In this document: piece after piece, positions 16,376 to 24,279 of the stretch
Numbering within the stretch: the stretch's first letter is position 1
Layout: each line of letters begins with the position of its first letter
Assembly: GCF_900129195.1 (NCBI RefSeq)
Contig: NZ_FQUY01000025.1
Coordinates: forward strand, 1 to 34,430
Reading direction: 5' to 3'
DNA length: 34,430 nucleotides
Source: Desulforamulus putei DSM 12395
GTDB lineage: Bacteria; Bacillota; Desulfotomaculia; Desulfotomaculales; Desulfotomaculaceae
Notes under the pieces: model-generated
Database searches by the model: none
Seen by the model: only the letters and a program-made list of their open reading frames with translations
Told to the model about the DNA's origin: nothing
Program-made: the position numbers and the translations under genes

Positions 16376-16864
16376 ATGATTGGACAATGCAGAGAGTATC
16401 TGATACAAAAGCTCAAAGATGCAGGCATTAAGTCAAAAGTGCATACCAGCATGAAGACTCTTGAAAAATCCAATGAAAGTCATGTCGGAGCTGTGTTGTT
16501 TGAAGGTGATAGCTATACCCGAAGCGGCTCAAAAACCATCTATGTAGACCAAGAGGGCGTCAAGCGTAAGAGGGTCAAGGTATTCAACCGGAAAACAAGC
16601 TTCATGGTTGTCATTGGAGAGTATGAAGAGAGCAAATGCGAGAGCATCTTTGAGAGTTTCGTTGCCCTGCTGGACAGAGGGATTATGGTTGACGGGAACT
16701 TCACAGGCATTGAGGTCGAGGATGCTGACTGGGTGGACGAAAACGACAGCATCTTAAAAGCAAAAATAGCCGTCCAGGTTAAAATCACCTTTGACGGCGG
16801 CATATACAAAGACTCTGCACTCGGCACAATGAGCGAGTTAGAGCAAACACTTGAAAAGGAGTGA
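16376..16864 (+). CDS. Probable tail terminator/neck protein
   Basis: A 162-residue alpha/beta protein placed between the gpG-like and sheath genes, where Mu-like phages encode a tail terminator (gp37 region). It has strand-rich stretches (VGAVLFEGDSYTRSG, KTSFMVVIGEYEE, LKAKIAVQVKITFDGGIY). I recognise no specific motif; the call is by position and size. Confidence 0.6.
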   Translation: MIGQCREYLIQKLKDAGIKSKVHTSMKTLEKSNESHVGAVLFEGDSYTRSGSKTIYVDQEGVKRKRVKVFNRKTSFMVVIGEYEESKCESIFESFVALLDRGIMVDGNFTGIEVEDADWVDENDSILKAKIAVQVKITFDGGIYKDSALGTMSELEQTLEKE

Positions 16865-16868
16865 GACA

Positions 16869-17096
16869 ATGGCGACGAATAAACCCGCAGCCGAAACTCC
16901 TCCTGAGCTCCTCACCATAGAGGAGCTGAAGAGGATAAACAAAACGCCTGACCGGGTGTTTGAAGGCATGAAGGCCGCTGAGAATTGGAAGACCGGGAAG
17001 TCGGTGACTCAAGCGGATTATGAGAAGGCATTGAAGGGATTCTTAGAGTCCCCAATGGGAGGAAAGAAGGTGAAGAAAGATGCTAAGGGACGTTAA
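16869..17096 (+). CDS. Small protein before the sheath gene (Mu gp38 position)
   Basis: A 75-residue protein starting at ATG 16869 behind AAAAGGAGTGAG. It has a helical core (LLTIEELKRINKTPDRVFEGMKAA in part) and a lysine-rich tail. It overlaps the sheath start by 17 bp, so the two are translated together. The function is unknown. Confidence 0.65.
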   Translation: MATNKPAAETPPELLTIEELKRINKTPDRVFEGMKAAENWKTGKSVTQADYEKALKGFLESPMGGKKVKKDAKGR

Positions 17097-18504
17097 TACC
17101 ATCATCACAGACGGCGGGCTTGGGGTGGATACCGCCAAGGGCGAAGGGATTCACTTCAAGATAGGGGTCTCCCCCGTTGTGTCCGATGCGCCGATTGTCA
17201 TAACCGGCAGTATGAACGCCAAAAAAATCAAGGAAAAGCTGGGGCTCTCCCCCCTTGCCGATGCCTGCATGGACAGTGTGGAAAACGGGTCAAGCATGAT
17301 TTATTGTCTGCCGGTGGCTGCATCCATCCCCGGCACGGTCGGGGAAGTCGTGAAGGCCGGGACGGGGCTCGGGACATGCACGGTGCAGGGGACACCGAAC
17401 AACGCCTATGAAATCATCGTGAAGTTTACCGGGGCAGGCGGGTTCAATCAGGCGGTGCTCAGGTACTCGGTGGACGGAGGATATTCCTTCTCTGAAGAGA
17501 TTACCCTTGCAGTCAACGGAGAGCTTGACATTCCATCCACCGGCTTGAAGTTTGTCTTCACGGAGGATGCGGCAACTCCGGCAGACTCCTACAAGATAGG
17601 CGACACCTACACCGTGAAGACCGAAGCTCCGCAGATGACCAATGATGACGTGCTCACGGCAATAGATAAGTTGAGGACTGTCAACTATTCATTTGAGTAC
17701 GTGCATGTCGTGGGAGAGTCAACAAAGGCTCTTTGGGCGGCAATCTCCACGGAGCTGGGAAGACTCTTCGGGATATACAAAAAGCCGATGTTTTTCGTGC
17801 TTGAAGCAAGGAACATCCAGGAAGGGGAAACCCTTGACGAATACGCTCAGTATCTCGTCAATGAGAGGGTTGGGCTCCAAAACACCGACATCCAGATTGT
17901 AACGGCCCGGTCGCTCTATACAAGGATGGACGGCACGGTCAAGGACATCAACAACGCCGGGATTGTGTGCGGCCTGTATTCCAGGGCAAAAATCCAGCAG
18001 TCCATTGGCGAAGTGAAGAGCTTCAGCATAGCGGAGAACAAAATGCTTGAACTGCTTCCCAGGGGAATTGAGGACTACCTCTCCCTGCTGGATGAAACGA
18101 AGTACCTGACATTCAGGAAGTACGAAGGAATTGAGGGCTTTTACGTCACCAACGCAAGGATGATGTGTCCTGACGGTTCTGACTACAGATATGCTGAAGA
18201 TGTCAGGGTCAAAAACAAGATTATCAGGGAAACAAGGAAGCAGGCCCTCCAGGAGTTGCAAAGCGACATCGACATGGAAGATGTCCAGGGCAGCCTTGAA
18301 ACGATAGCCAAGTTCATCCTGGCTCCGGTTGACACGATGGTAAGAAACAAGGAAATCTCTTCTGCAAGAATTATTGTCCCCGAAGGCCAGGACATCCTTG
18401 TGACCGAAAAGCTCAACGTCATTATCAGGTTTGTCCCCATCGGCCATGTGAGGGAAATCGAGATTGACCTTGGAATGGAGAACCCATTCAGGACACAACA
18501 GTAA
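17080..18504 (+). CDS. Contractile tail sheath protein (Mu gpL-like)
   Basis: A 474-residue protein. The order, size and C-terminal block (VTEKLNVIIRFVPIGHVREIEID) fit Mu L-type sheaths, as do YVHVVGESTKALWAAI and VNERVGLQNTDIQIVTAR. It makes this a myovirus-type, contractile-tailed phage. The tube gene follows 13 bp later. Confidence 0.92.
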   Translation: MLRDVNTIITDGGLGVDTAKGEGIHFKIGVSPVVSDAPIVITGSMNAKKIKEKLGLSPLADACMDSVENGSSMIYCLPVAASIPGTVGEVVKAGTGLGTCTVQGTPNNAYEIIVKFTGAGGFNQAVLRYSVDGGYSFSEEITLAVNGELDIPSTGLKFVFTEDAATPADSYKIGDTYTVKTEAPQMTNDDVLTAIDKLRTVNYSFEYVHVVGESTKALWAAISTELGRLFGIYKKPMFFVLEARNIQEGETLDEYAQYLVNERVGLQNTDIQIVTARSLYTRMDGTVKDINNAGIVCGLYSRAKIQQSIGEVKSFSIAENKMLELLPRGIEDYLSLLDETKYLTFRKYEGIEGFYVTNARMMCPDGSDYRYAEDVRVKNKIIRETRKQALQELQSDIDMEDVQGSLETIAKFILAPVDTMVRNKEISSARIIVPEGQDILVTEKLNVIIRFVPIGHVREIEIDLGMENPFRTQQ

Positions 18505-18517
18505 GGAGGGATGAAAA

Positions 18518-18952
18518 GTGGCTATTATAAACGGCAAGGTTTATGACTGGTCTGACGTGTCGGTCAAGCTTCCGGGCCTTGAGATTGAAGTCCAGGAAAT
18601 CTCTTATGATGATGAGCTGGAAAAAGAGGCTGCCTATGGGAAGGGCAGCAGGCCCAGGGGTTACGGCACGGGCAACTATAAGTCGGAGGGTAAGTTGAGC
18701 CTGCTCAAGGATGACTTTGATGACCTGGTTGCTTACTGCAAGCGGAAAGGGGTTTCGTTGTACAAGCTCGTCATCCCCAAAATCATTGTGAGCTATGCCA
18801 ACCAGACCTCAAAGACCAAGACGGACGAGCTGGACACGGTTACTTTCACCAAGACCAGCCAGAAGAATGCCCAGGGCGACAAGTCCCTGAAGGTGGACAT
18901 GGACTTTATCATCGTCAACGGCATCATCAGAGACGGCTTGAAGCCCGTTTAA
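18518..18952 (+). CDS. Tail tube protein (Mu gpM-like)
   Basis: A 144-residue protein from GTG 18518 with AAGGAGGG. It contains GKVYDWSDVSVKLPGLEIEVQEISYDD in pieces and the typical ending LKVDMDFIIVNGI. The conserved Gly-rich ASRPRGYGTGNYKSEG-like stretch (here KGSRPRGYGTGNYKSEG) is a tube-family feature. It forms the inner tail tube beneath the sheath. Confidence 0.88.
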   Translation: MAIINGKVYDWSDVSVKLPGLEIEVQEISYDDELEKEAAYGKGSRPRGYGTGNYKSEGKLSLLKDDFDDLVAYCKRKGVSLYKLVIPKIIVSYANQTSKTKTDELDTVTFTKTSQKNAQGDKSLKVDMDFIIVNGIIRDGLKPV

Positions 18953-18997
18953 TGAGCGTTAATCTCAAAATAATTGACAAATAGGAGGATGAGGAAC

Positions 18998-19363
18998 GTG
19001 GAAGACAAGAACAAAACGGCGGCAGAAACCACGAAAGCCAAGGACGATTTTGAAGCCTATAAAGCCAAATACGGGAAGCTTTACCGGGTAAACGCAACCG
19101 TTGAGCCGGACGATTCGACAACGGTCGAACTGGTGTATTTATTCCAAAAGCCCGCAACGGCATCCTATGACAGGTATGTCAAGAGCACGGCGCAGAGCCC
19201 GACAAAGGCACTCAGGGCGTTTGTCCTGGATAACGTCATCGAAGAGCAGCATCAAAAGCTTGAGGCTGACCTTGAGGAATACCCGGCCCTTGCTCTCAGT
19301 GTCGGTGAGAAACTGCTGAACATGCTGGGGTTGTCTAAAGACATAAATTTAAAGCTGCTTTAG
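18998..19363 (+). CDS. Tail assembly chaperone, short form (Mu gp41 position)
   Basis: A 121-residue zero-frame product from GTG 18998; the site AGGAGG (18984-18989) rules out the upstream TTG and ATG. It reads AYKAKYGKLYRVNATVEPDD and VYLFQKPATASYDRYVKS, typical of the small chaperone before the tape measure gene. It ends just after a -1 slippery site, so most ribosomes should make this form, as with lambda gpG. Confidence 0.85.
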   Translation: MEDKNKTAAETTKAKDDFEAYKAKYGKLYRVNATVEPDDSTTVELVYLFQKPATASYDRYVKSTAQSPTKALRAFVLDNVIEEQHQKLEADLEEYPALALSVGEKLLNMLGLSKDINLKLL

Positions 19364-19569
19364 AAGAGCAACTCCAGGAGGTAAAGGGTAATTTCATCGA
19401 AGCCGGTTCGCTTGAAATTTACAGGTATCTACCTCCTGCTCTTCTAAAGAAACCTGTGGGAGAGATGGATATTGAGGAGTTTTTGAGAGCCCTTGCTCAA
19501 GCTAGATATATCCAGGAGCTTGAGAAAAACGTGGTCGCAAGGGCCGTCTCGGAAGTCTTCTCAGAATAA
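18998..19569 (+). CDS. Tail assembly chaperone, frameshifted long form (-1 at 19345-19351)
   Basis: A -1 shift on A AAT TTA joins 118 zero-frame codons to 72 codons of the overlapping frame, ending at TAA 19567-19569, for 190 residues. The added domain (EEQLQEVKGNFIEAGSLEIY, DIEEFLRALAQARYI) has no start codon or ribosome site of its own that would fit. It matches the gpGT pattern of long-tailed phages, where the extension binds the tape measure. The frames are read directly; the shift itself is strongly inferred. Confidence 0.88.
19345..19449 (+). promoter_or_regulatory. Programmed -1 frameshift signal: slippery heptamer plus stem-loop
   Basis: A AAT TTA occupies 19345-19351, in phase with the chaperone. 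After a 6-nt spacer, CTTTAGAAGAGC (19358-19369) and AGGAGGTA (19376-19383) together pair perfectly with 19430-19449, giving 12 + 8 bp with one 6-nt bulge. The loop is 46 nt. The zero-frame TAG (19361-19363) lies inside the stem. Spacing and strength are those of a classic stimulatory structure. Confidence 0.88.
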
Positions 19570-19573
19570 AGAA

Positions 19574-19598
19574 AACCGGCCTCTTTAAAAGGTCGGTT
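19574..19598. terminator. Bidirectional terminator between converging genes
   Basis: AACCGGCCT (19574-19582) pairs with AGGTCGGTT (19590-19598), with one G-T pair and a 7-nt loop. A T-rich run follows on the minus strand and a weaker one (CTTTCC) on the plus strand. It overlaps the 3' end of the minus-strand gene and mainly serves it. Confidence 0.65.
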
Positions 19599-19830
19599 CT
19601 TTCCTTAAAATCCAGCTCTTATATAGGATTGTGGCGTGCTTTGCGGTCTTAAAAACGCCCTCCTTCATCTTGTCCTTATGCCTGCCAAGAGTGTGTTGAT
19701 GACCTACCCACAAGCAATATGGGGCAACGTAAATGGTCAGGGGCACAAAGACAATAAAGGATATGACAACTCCGGCGCAGAGGGCGAAGACGATGAGTTT
19801 TAGGACGAACAGAAGACCTACCAGCAACAT
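19585..19830 (-). CDS. Small antisense membrane protein, likely moron
   Basis: An 81-residue minus-strand protein inserted between the tail chaperone and tape measure genes. On its strand AAAAAAGGAGGT lies about 8 bp before the ATG. Residues about 2-42 are two close hydrophobic segments (LVGLLFVLKLIVFALCAGVV and ISFIVFVPLTIYVAPYCLW); the rest is basic. It is the only phage gene here on the minus strand and has its own promoter-like and terminator-like sequences. This suits a lysogenic-conversion gene, perhaps superinfection exclusion. I do not recognise the family. Confidence 0.7.
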   Translation of the reverse strand: MLLVGLLFVLKLIVFALCAGVVISFIVFVPLTIYVAPYCLWVGHQHTLGRHKDKMKEGVFKTAKHATILYKSWILRKEPTF

Positions 19831-19853
19831 GACATCAACCTCCTTTTTTCTTT

Positions 19854-19882
19854 ACTATAGCACAGGTTAGAAATTTTTAACA
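19854..19882 (-). promoter_or_regulatory. Promoter of the antisense membrane gene
   Basis: On the minus strand an extended -10, TGC-TATAGT (19862 down to 19854), lies 24 bp before the ATG. The -35 hexamer is poor (TGTTAA, 17-bp spacing), as is common for extended -10 promoters. It would work independently of late phage activation. Confidence 0.5.
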
Positions 19883-19898
19883 GGGGGTGAGAGACAGC

Positions 19899-22205
19899 GT
19901 GAGTTTAGATACAATTTTTAAACTAAGTGTAATCGTCGGGATGATTGACCACTTGACCGGCCCAATGGCAAGGGTCAACAGCTCGGTCAGCAACTCGGTA
20001 AGCAGAATAGACAGGCTCAATCAGTCCTTTGGCGAAATGACCAAGACCGGGATTGCAATGGCGGCGGTAGGGGCTCAGATAACAGGCGCAGTGCTCTCCC
20101 CTGTGGCAGCAACCTTTGAAACACGGAGAGCCCTCGGGGAACTGTCCTCGGTCGGCGTTAAAGACCTTGTAGCCCTTAAAAAAGCAGCCAAAGACTTTTC
20201 GGACACTTGGGCCGGGACAACAAAGGCGCAGTTCGTTTCGGCGGCCTATGACATCAAGTCCGGTATATCCTCCCTGACTGATGAAGGGGTTGCAAAATAC
20301 ACGGAGTTTGCCGGTATCACGGCCAAGGGCACAAAGTCAACCATTGCCGAAATGACGAGCCTGTTCGCAACCGGGTACGGGATATACAAGGACTTTTACA
20401 AGGACATGAGCGACATCGAGTTTGGGGAGATGTTCTCTGCCGGGATAGCAAAATCAGTGCAGCAGTTCAAAACAACCGGCTCAGGCATGGCCCAGGCCAT
20501 TCAGACCTTGGGGGCATCGGCAACCACGGCAAACGTGCCCCTTGAAGAGCAGCTCTCCATCCTTGGTATGTTGCAAGCAACTATGAGCGGCGGTGAGGCG
20601 GGAACAAAATACAAGGCTTTCCTGGCATCGGCGGCCAGAGCCGGGGACGAATTGGGGCTCAGGTTCACCGATGCGAATAATCAACTCCTGTCCATGCCGG
20701 AAATCCTTGAAACGCTCAGGGCCAAGTTCGGAAGCACGTTGGATGCCGCAGAAAAGATGCAGATACAAAAAGCCTTCGGCACGGATGAAGCGGTTGCCTT
20801 GATTGACCTGCTCTATAACAAAACGGGAGACCTGCAAAACAATATTGTCGGCATGTATGGTGAACTGGGCAAAGGGATTGAGGTCGCTCGGGGCATGGCG
20901 AACGCTATCAACGAAACCGAAGGAGAGAAATATGTCAGGCTGACGCAGAGAATCCACAACGTCACAGAAGAAATCGGGAATCAACTGCTCCCAACGGTGA
21001 ACATGCTGCTAGGCAAGGGTGAAGCGGTTCTCGACAAGATAAGCGGATGGATTAGCCGGAATCAGCAGCTCGTCAAGGTGCTTGCCATTATTGTGATGAT
21101 GATAGGGCTGACCCTGACGGCCTTGGGGACTTTCATTACAGTTGTCGGCGGCGTGGGCCTTGCGTTCACAAAAACGGCTCAGATGGCAACCGGCTTTTGG
21201 TCTACTCTTAGGAAAATACCGGACACGCTAACCACTATCAGGATACAGGCCATGTATGCCGGTGATGCCATAAGGAACGGGTTTGCCTCAGCCAAGACCT
21301 TTGCTTCAACGGCGGCGACGAGCATCAGGAACGTGGCGACATCCATCGTCAGCATGGGGAGAGCTGCCGTTGTCAATGGGGCGGCGGCGGTCAAAAACTT
21401 TGTGCTCAGCCTGGTGTCAATGGCAAGGCAGGCGGTTGTCACGGCGGCCACGGCCATGCCCGGCCTGATAGCTTCAGTATGGTCTTTCACTGCTGCTTTG
21501 CTGGCTAACCCTATCACCTGGATTATCATTGGGATTGTGGCGTTGATTGCGGCCCTGGTGCTCCTATGGAGAAACTGGGACACGGTTGTTAACTTCCTTC
21601 AGGGTGCTTGGAACTCCGCTGTCACCGGCGTTGCCAACGGGTTTAACAGGATTAGGGAAATATTCGCAAGCGGTATTCAGTGGATTAAAGAATTCATAAC
21701 CGGGTCTTTGGCCTGGTTCAGGGAGTCGGGCTCAAAGATACTGACAACGTTCACGGAAGGGATTAAGAGCGCAATATCGGCCCCCGTTGAGGCTGTCAAG
21801 GGCGGCCTTGCCAAAATCAGAAACCTGCTCCCCTTCTCGGATGCTAAAGAAGGCCCTCTCTCATCTCTTACCTTGTCGGGGAGAAGGGTGTTTGAGACAA
21901 TCACAAGCGGTATGGTGCAGACTCAAAATCTTCCCGCTGAAGCAACTGAGAACGCCTTCTCCCATGTTGACCTGACTGCCCAGGAAGGCATTAAAAAGGT
22001 CAACCTGAAGGAAATAACCAGGGAGAAATCGGAAAGCAGTGAAAGCTCCAAGGAGAAAGAGAATGGAACAATCATCCAAAGGCTCATTGTCCAGACAGAT
22101 ATCAGTAAACTCAAAGACCTTCAAATGCTGTTTAAGTTGCTGAAAGAGATAGAGGACTATATAAACAGCAACGGAGGAGAACCAACACCGGTCGGGGAGG
22201 GATAA
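19899..22205 (+). CDS. Tail tape measure protein (TP901-type)
   Basis: A 768-residue protein. GTG 19899 is used because GGGGGTGAGAG at 19883-19893 covers the upstream GTG. It has an N-terminal helical part (MIDHLTGPMARVNSSVSNSV) and the TP901 core (FSDTWAGTTKAQFVSAAYDI, LGMLQATMSGGEAGTKYKAF). Two hydrophobic regions follow, about residues 390-425 (VLAIIVMMIGLTLTALGTF) and 530-555 (NPITWIIIGIVALIAALVLL). It sets tail length and is threaded through the tube at ejection. Confidence 0.93.
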   Translation: MSLDTIFKLSVIVGMIDHLTGPMARVNSSVSNSVSRIDRLNQSFGEMTKTGIAMAAVGAQITGAVLSPVAATFETRRALGELSSVGVKDLVALKKAAKDFSDTWAGTTKAQFVSAAYDIKSGISSLTDEGVAKYTEFAGITAKGTKSTIAEMTSLFATGYGIYKDFYKDMSDIEFGEMFSAGIAKSVQQFKTTGSGMAQAIQTLGASATTANVPLEEQLSILGMLQATMSGGEAGTKYKAFLASAARAGDELGLRFTDANNQLLSMPEILETLRAKFGSTLDAAEKMQIQKAFGTDEAVALIDLLYNKTGDLQNNIVGMYGELGKGIEVARGMANAINETEGEKYVRLTQRIHNVTEEIGNQLLPTVNMLLGKGEAVLDKISGWISRNQQLVKVLAIIVMMIGLTLTALGTFITVVGGVGLAFTKTAQMATGFWSTLRKIPDTLTTIRIQAMYAGDAIRNGFASAKTFASTAATSIRNVATSIVSMGRAAVVNGAAAVKNFVLSLVSMARQAVVTAATAMPGLIASVWSFTAALLANPITWIIIGIVALIAALVLLWRNWDTVVNFLQGAWNSAVTGVANGFNRIREIFASGIQWIKEFITGSLAWFRESGSKILTTFTEGIKSAISAPVEAVKGGLAKIRNLLPFSDAKEGPLSSLTLSGRRVFETITSGMVQTQNLPAEATENAFSHVDLTAQEGIKKVNLKEITREKSESSESSKEKENGTIIQRLIVQTDISKLKDLQMLFKLLKEIEDYINSNGGEPTPVGEG

Positions 22206-22207
22206 TC

Positions 22208-22810
22208 TTGATATACATTGATGACAGTACCGTTAAAGTTGGAGGGGTTGTCCTCCCCGGCCTCTTCAAGAGTATCGAGATAAAAGGTGATGCGCTAATT
22301 GAGGAGCAAGAAGTTGAAGGCAGGAGCACGAAACCGAAGCAGGCAACGGGATATGAGGACGCAAAGATTAACTTGGAACTGATTCTCCATGATGGGCCGG
22401 TTCTGACAAAGCTCCAAAAGCTTGAAGCAATCCAGAACCTCTTCAAGAAAAAGGGGCAGGCAAAGCCCATCATATACGAGATAGTCAACGAGCACACGGC
22501 GGCCAGGGGTATCACACAGGTTCTGTTTAAGAACCTGACAACCAAAGAGCAGAGCAAAAACGACGAGCTCACAGTCATGATTGAATTTTGGGAGTACATC
22601 CCGATGACCATCACTGCAACGAAGGCGGGAAGTACTTCCGGCACTTCGGCGGCAAGCACGGCAAAGGCGAATCTGACTTCCGAATACCAGGGATATTTGA
22701 GCAGCCGTGGGACGGCTCCGAAGCTTCATGACAAGACCGCAAAAACAGCGGCGACAGACAACGCAGAGACCCAGGCATACAAAAGCAAGCTTGCTGCAAT
22801 GCCTTATTAG
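22208..22810 (+). CDS. Baseplate/tail-hub connector protein (Mu gp43 position)
   Basis: A 200-residue protein starting at TTG 22208 two bases after the tape measure stop, with GGGGAGGG upstream. It has a beta-rich N-terminal part (VKVGGVVLPGLFKSIEIKGD, INLELILHDG, LTVMIEFWEYIPMTI) and a low-complexity Ala/Thr/Ser tail. It occupies the place of Mu gene N but is less than half as long. It may form the hub ring between tube and baseplate; this rests on position. Confidence 0.6.
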   Translation: MIYIDDSTVKVGGVVLPGLFKSIEIKGDALIEEQEVEGRSTKPKQATGYEDAKINLELILHDGPVLTKLQKLEAIQNLFKKKGQAKPIIYEIVNEHTAARGITQVLFKNLTTKEQSKNDELTVMIEFWEYIPMTITATKAGSTSGTSAASTAKANLTSEYQGYLSSRGTAPKLHDKTAKTAATDNAETQAYKSKLAAMPY

Positions 22811-22822
22811 TGAGGTGAGAAA

Positions 22823-23578
22823 GTGGAAACAAGTGAGCTTTTTTATCCCGAAACCAATATCAACATCGGGGGCTATGGCTTTCAAAAGGGCGTTGAGATA
22901 GAGGTTTTCTCCTCGAAAGATTCATACTTTGACTGGGCAAAAGTCAGGTTTACCCAGCAGTTTAACGAGAAAATAACCCTCAGCAAAAAGGACAAGGCCC
23001 TGATTCAGCTCGGTTATAACGGGGTTTTCGATGAGGTATTTGAGGGATACGTGGTCAATCCCATGAGTGAGGGCAGCTACTCAAATGAGGTTGTGCTCAA
23101 GGATGACATGATACGACTTGAAGAGACGTACATCACAAACACTTTCCTGGACGCAACTCCTCAAGAGATATTAAGGTTCTGCCTGAACAAAGCTGGAATC
23201 ACGAATATGAGAATATCCTCGAAGGTCTACCAAAAGAAGAAAGTTGTTCCTGTCTTCAGGAAAAACGTTATAGCGGTCATTGAGGAGATTCACTCTATTT
23301 GGAAAATCAAAGAGGCGTTCTTCTTCTCGGGAGGGGTGTTTTACTGGGGAGAAAAGCCGGAGCAAAAGAAGGTATATGAGTTTGAGTATGGTGTAAACAT
23401 TATTTCCCTTGAGAGGCCGGGCGGGGTTTGGGTGCTTGAAACGGTGTCAACGCCTTTCATCAAGCACTCACAGAAAATTATTGTACGGCATCCAAAGATA
23501 ACAGGAGAGTTCGAGACAAAGAAGGTTGTCTTTACTACCAACGATGCGGGGTTTATAAGGACGTACATCTATTTTTAA
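22823..23578 (+). CDS. Baseplate hub protein (Mu gp44/gpP, P2 gpD type)
   Basis: A 251-residue protein from GTG 22823. It has VRFTQQFNEKITLSKKDKALIQLGYNG-type strands, DEVFEGYVVNP and the DATPQEILRFCLNKAGI segment, which is characteristic of hub proteins of the gpD/gp44 group. It sits between the connector and spike genes, as in Mu. Confidence 0.8.
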   Translation: METSELFYPETNINIGGYGFQKGVEIEVFSSKDSYFDWAKVRFTQQFNEKITLSKKDKALIQLGYNGVFDEVFEGYVVNPMSEGSYSNEVVLKDDMIRLEETYITNTFLDATPQEILRFCLNKAGITNMRISSKVYQKKKVVPVFRKNVIAVIEEIHSIWKIKEAFFFSGGVFYWGEKPEQKKVYEFEYGVNIISLERPGGVWVLETVSTPFIKHSQKIIVRHPKITGEFETKKVVFTTNDAGFIRTYIYF

Positions 23579-23590
23579 GGAGGGAGAGAA

Positions 23591-23875
23591 ATGTTGGAGC
23601 AGATGATTCAAAACGTCATTGAAAAGCTCATAAAGACGAAATATGCACACATCAAGCTCCCCTCTGCCGTGTACGCAAAGGTTACGAAGGTTCAGCAATA
23701 CCCGGACTATTATCTTTACAATCTCAAAATACTTGACGAAAACAAGGCGGTCAATGCTGAATTTCCTGAGATTCCTGAAGTAAAGTCAAAGGTTGTGCTT
23801 GAAAGCGGGGATGTGGCGGCGGTGCTTCTCCTCTACGGCCAACTAAATGTTTATATCGTGGGGAAGGTGGTTTGA
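23591..23875 (+). CDS. Small baseplate spike-type OB-fold protein (Mu gp45 position)
   Basis: A 94-residue protein behind AAGGAGGGAG. Its beta-strand pattern (AVYAKVTKVQQYPDYYLYNL, SKVVLESGDVAAVLLLYGQL) is that of the OB fold found in gp45/gpV proteins. It lacks the long spike helix, so the piercing tip must be short or lie in another protein. The stop overlaps the next start. Confidence 0.65.
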   Translation: MLEQMIQNVIEKLIKTKYAHIKLPSAVYAKVTKVQQYPDYYLYNLKILDENKAVNAEFPEIPEVKSKVVLESGDVAAVLLLYGQLNVYIVGKVV

Positions 23876-24279
23876 TGGCTGGTCTATATGATACGGACAT
23901 AAAACTTGATGAAGATTGGCAATTGACGGCTGCTGCCAATGGTGACGCTCCCCTCTCCTCTGATACGGACTGCTTTATTCAGGATATCAGGCTTGAGGCA
24001 TTGTCCCAGGAGGGAGAGCTCTTCTATGACGAGACTTGGGGATGGTCGCTTCTTGACTTCATTCAAGCGGATGATGACGAGCTGGTAAGGCTTGAAATCG
24101 AGCAAAGGATTCGGACGAAGCTCTCAAGGCGTGAAGAAATTGATAGCGAGACAATACAAACAAAGCTAAGTTTTGAGGATGATAAGATATCCGTCAAGGT
24201 GGCGTTTAAGTTTACTAATGACTCGAAGCAGTACATCTTAGATATTGTACTGGATAGGGTCGAGGTGGTGATGGTGTAA
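23875..24279 (+). CDS. Baseplate wedge protein, gp46/XkdS-like (DUF2634/gpW group)
   Basis: A 134-residue protein starting at ATG 23875 in a TGATG overlap. Features include DTDCFIQDIRLEALSQEGELFYDETWGWSLLDFI in sections, the tract RLEIEQRIRTKLSRREEID and a final strand pair ending DIVLDRVEV. This is the sheath-initiator wedge protein found before gpJ. Confidence 0.82.
   Translation: MAGLYDTDIKLDEDWQLTAAANGDAPLSSDTDCFIQDIRLEALSQEGELFYDETWGWSLLDFIQADDDELVRLEIEQRIRTKLSRREEIDSETIQTKLSFEDDKISVKVAFKFTNDSKQYILDIVLDRVEVVMV

Noticed and set aside
17719-18537. A 272-codon minus-strand frame opposite the sheath gene
   Set aside because: The plus strand encodes a clear sheath protein; no motif or ribosome site on the minus strand.
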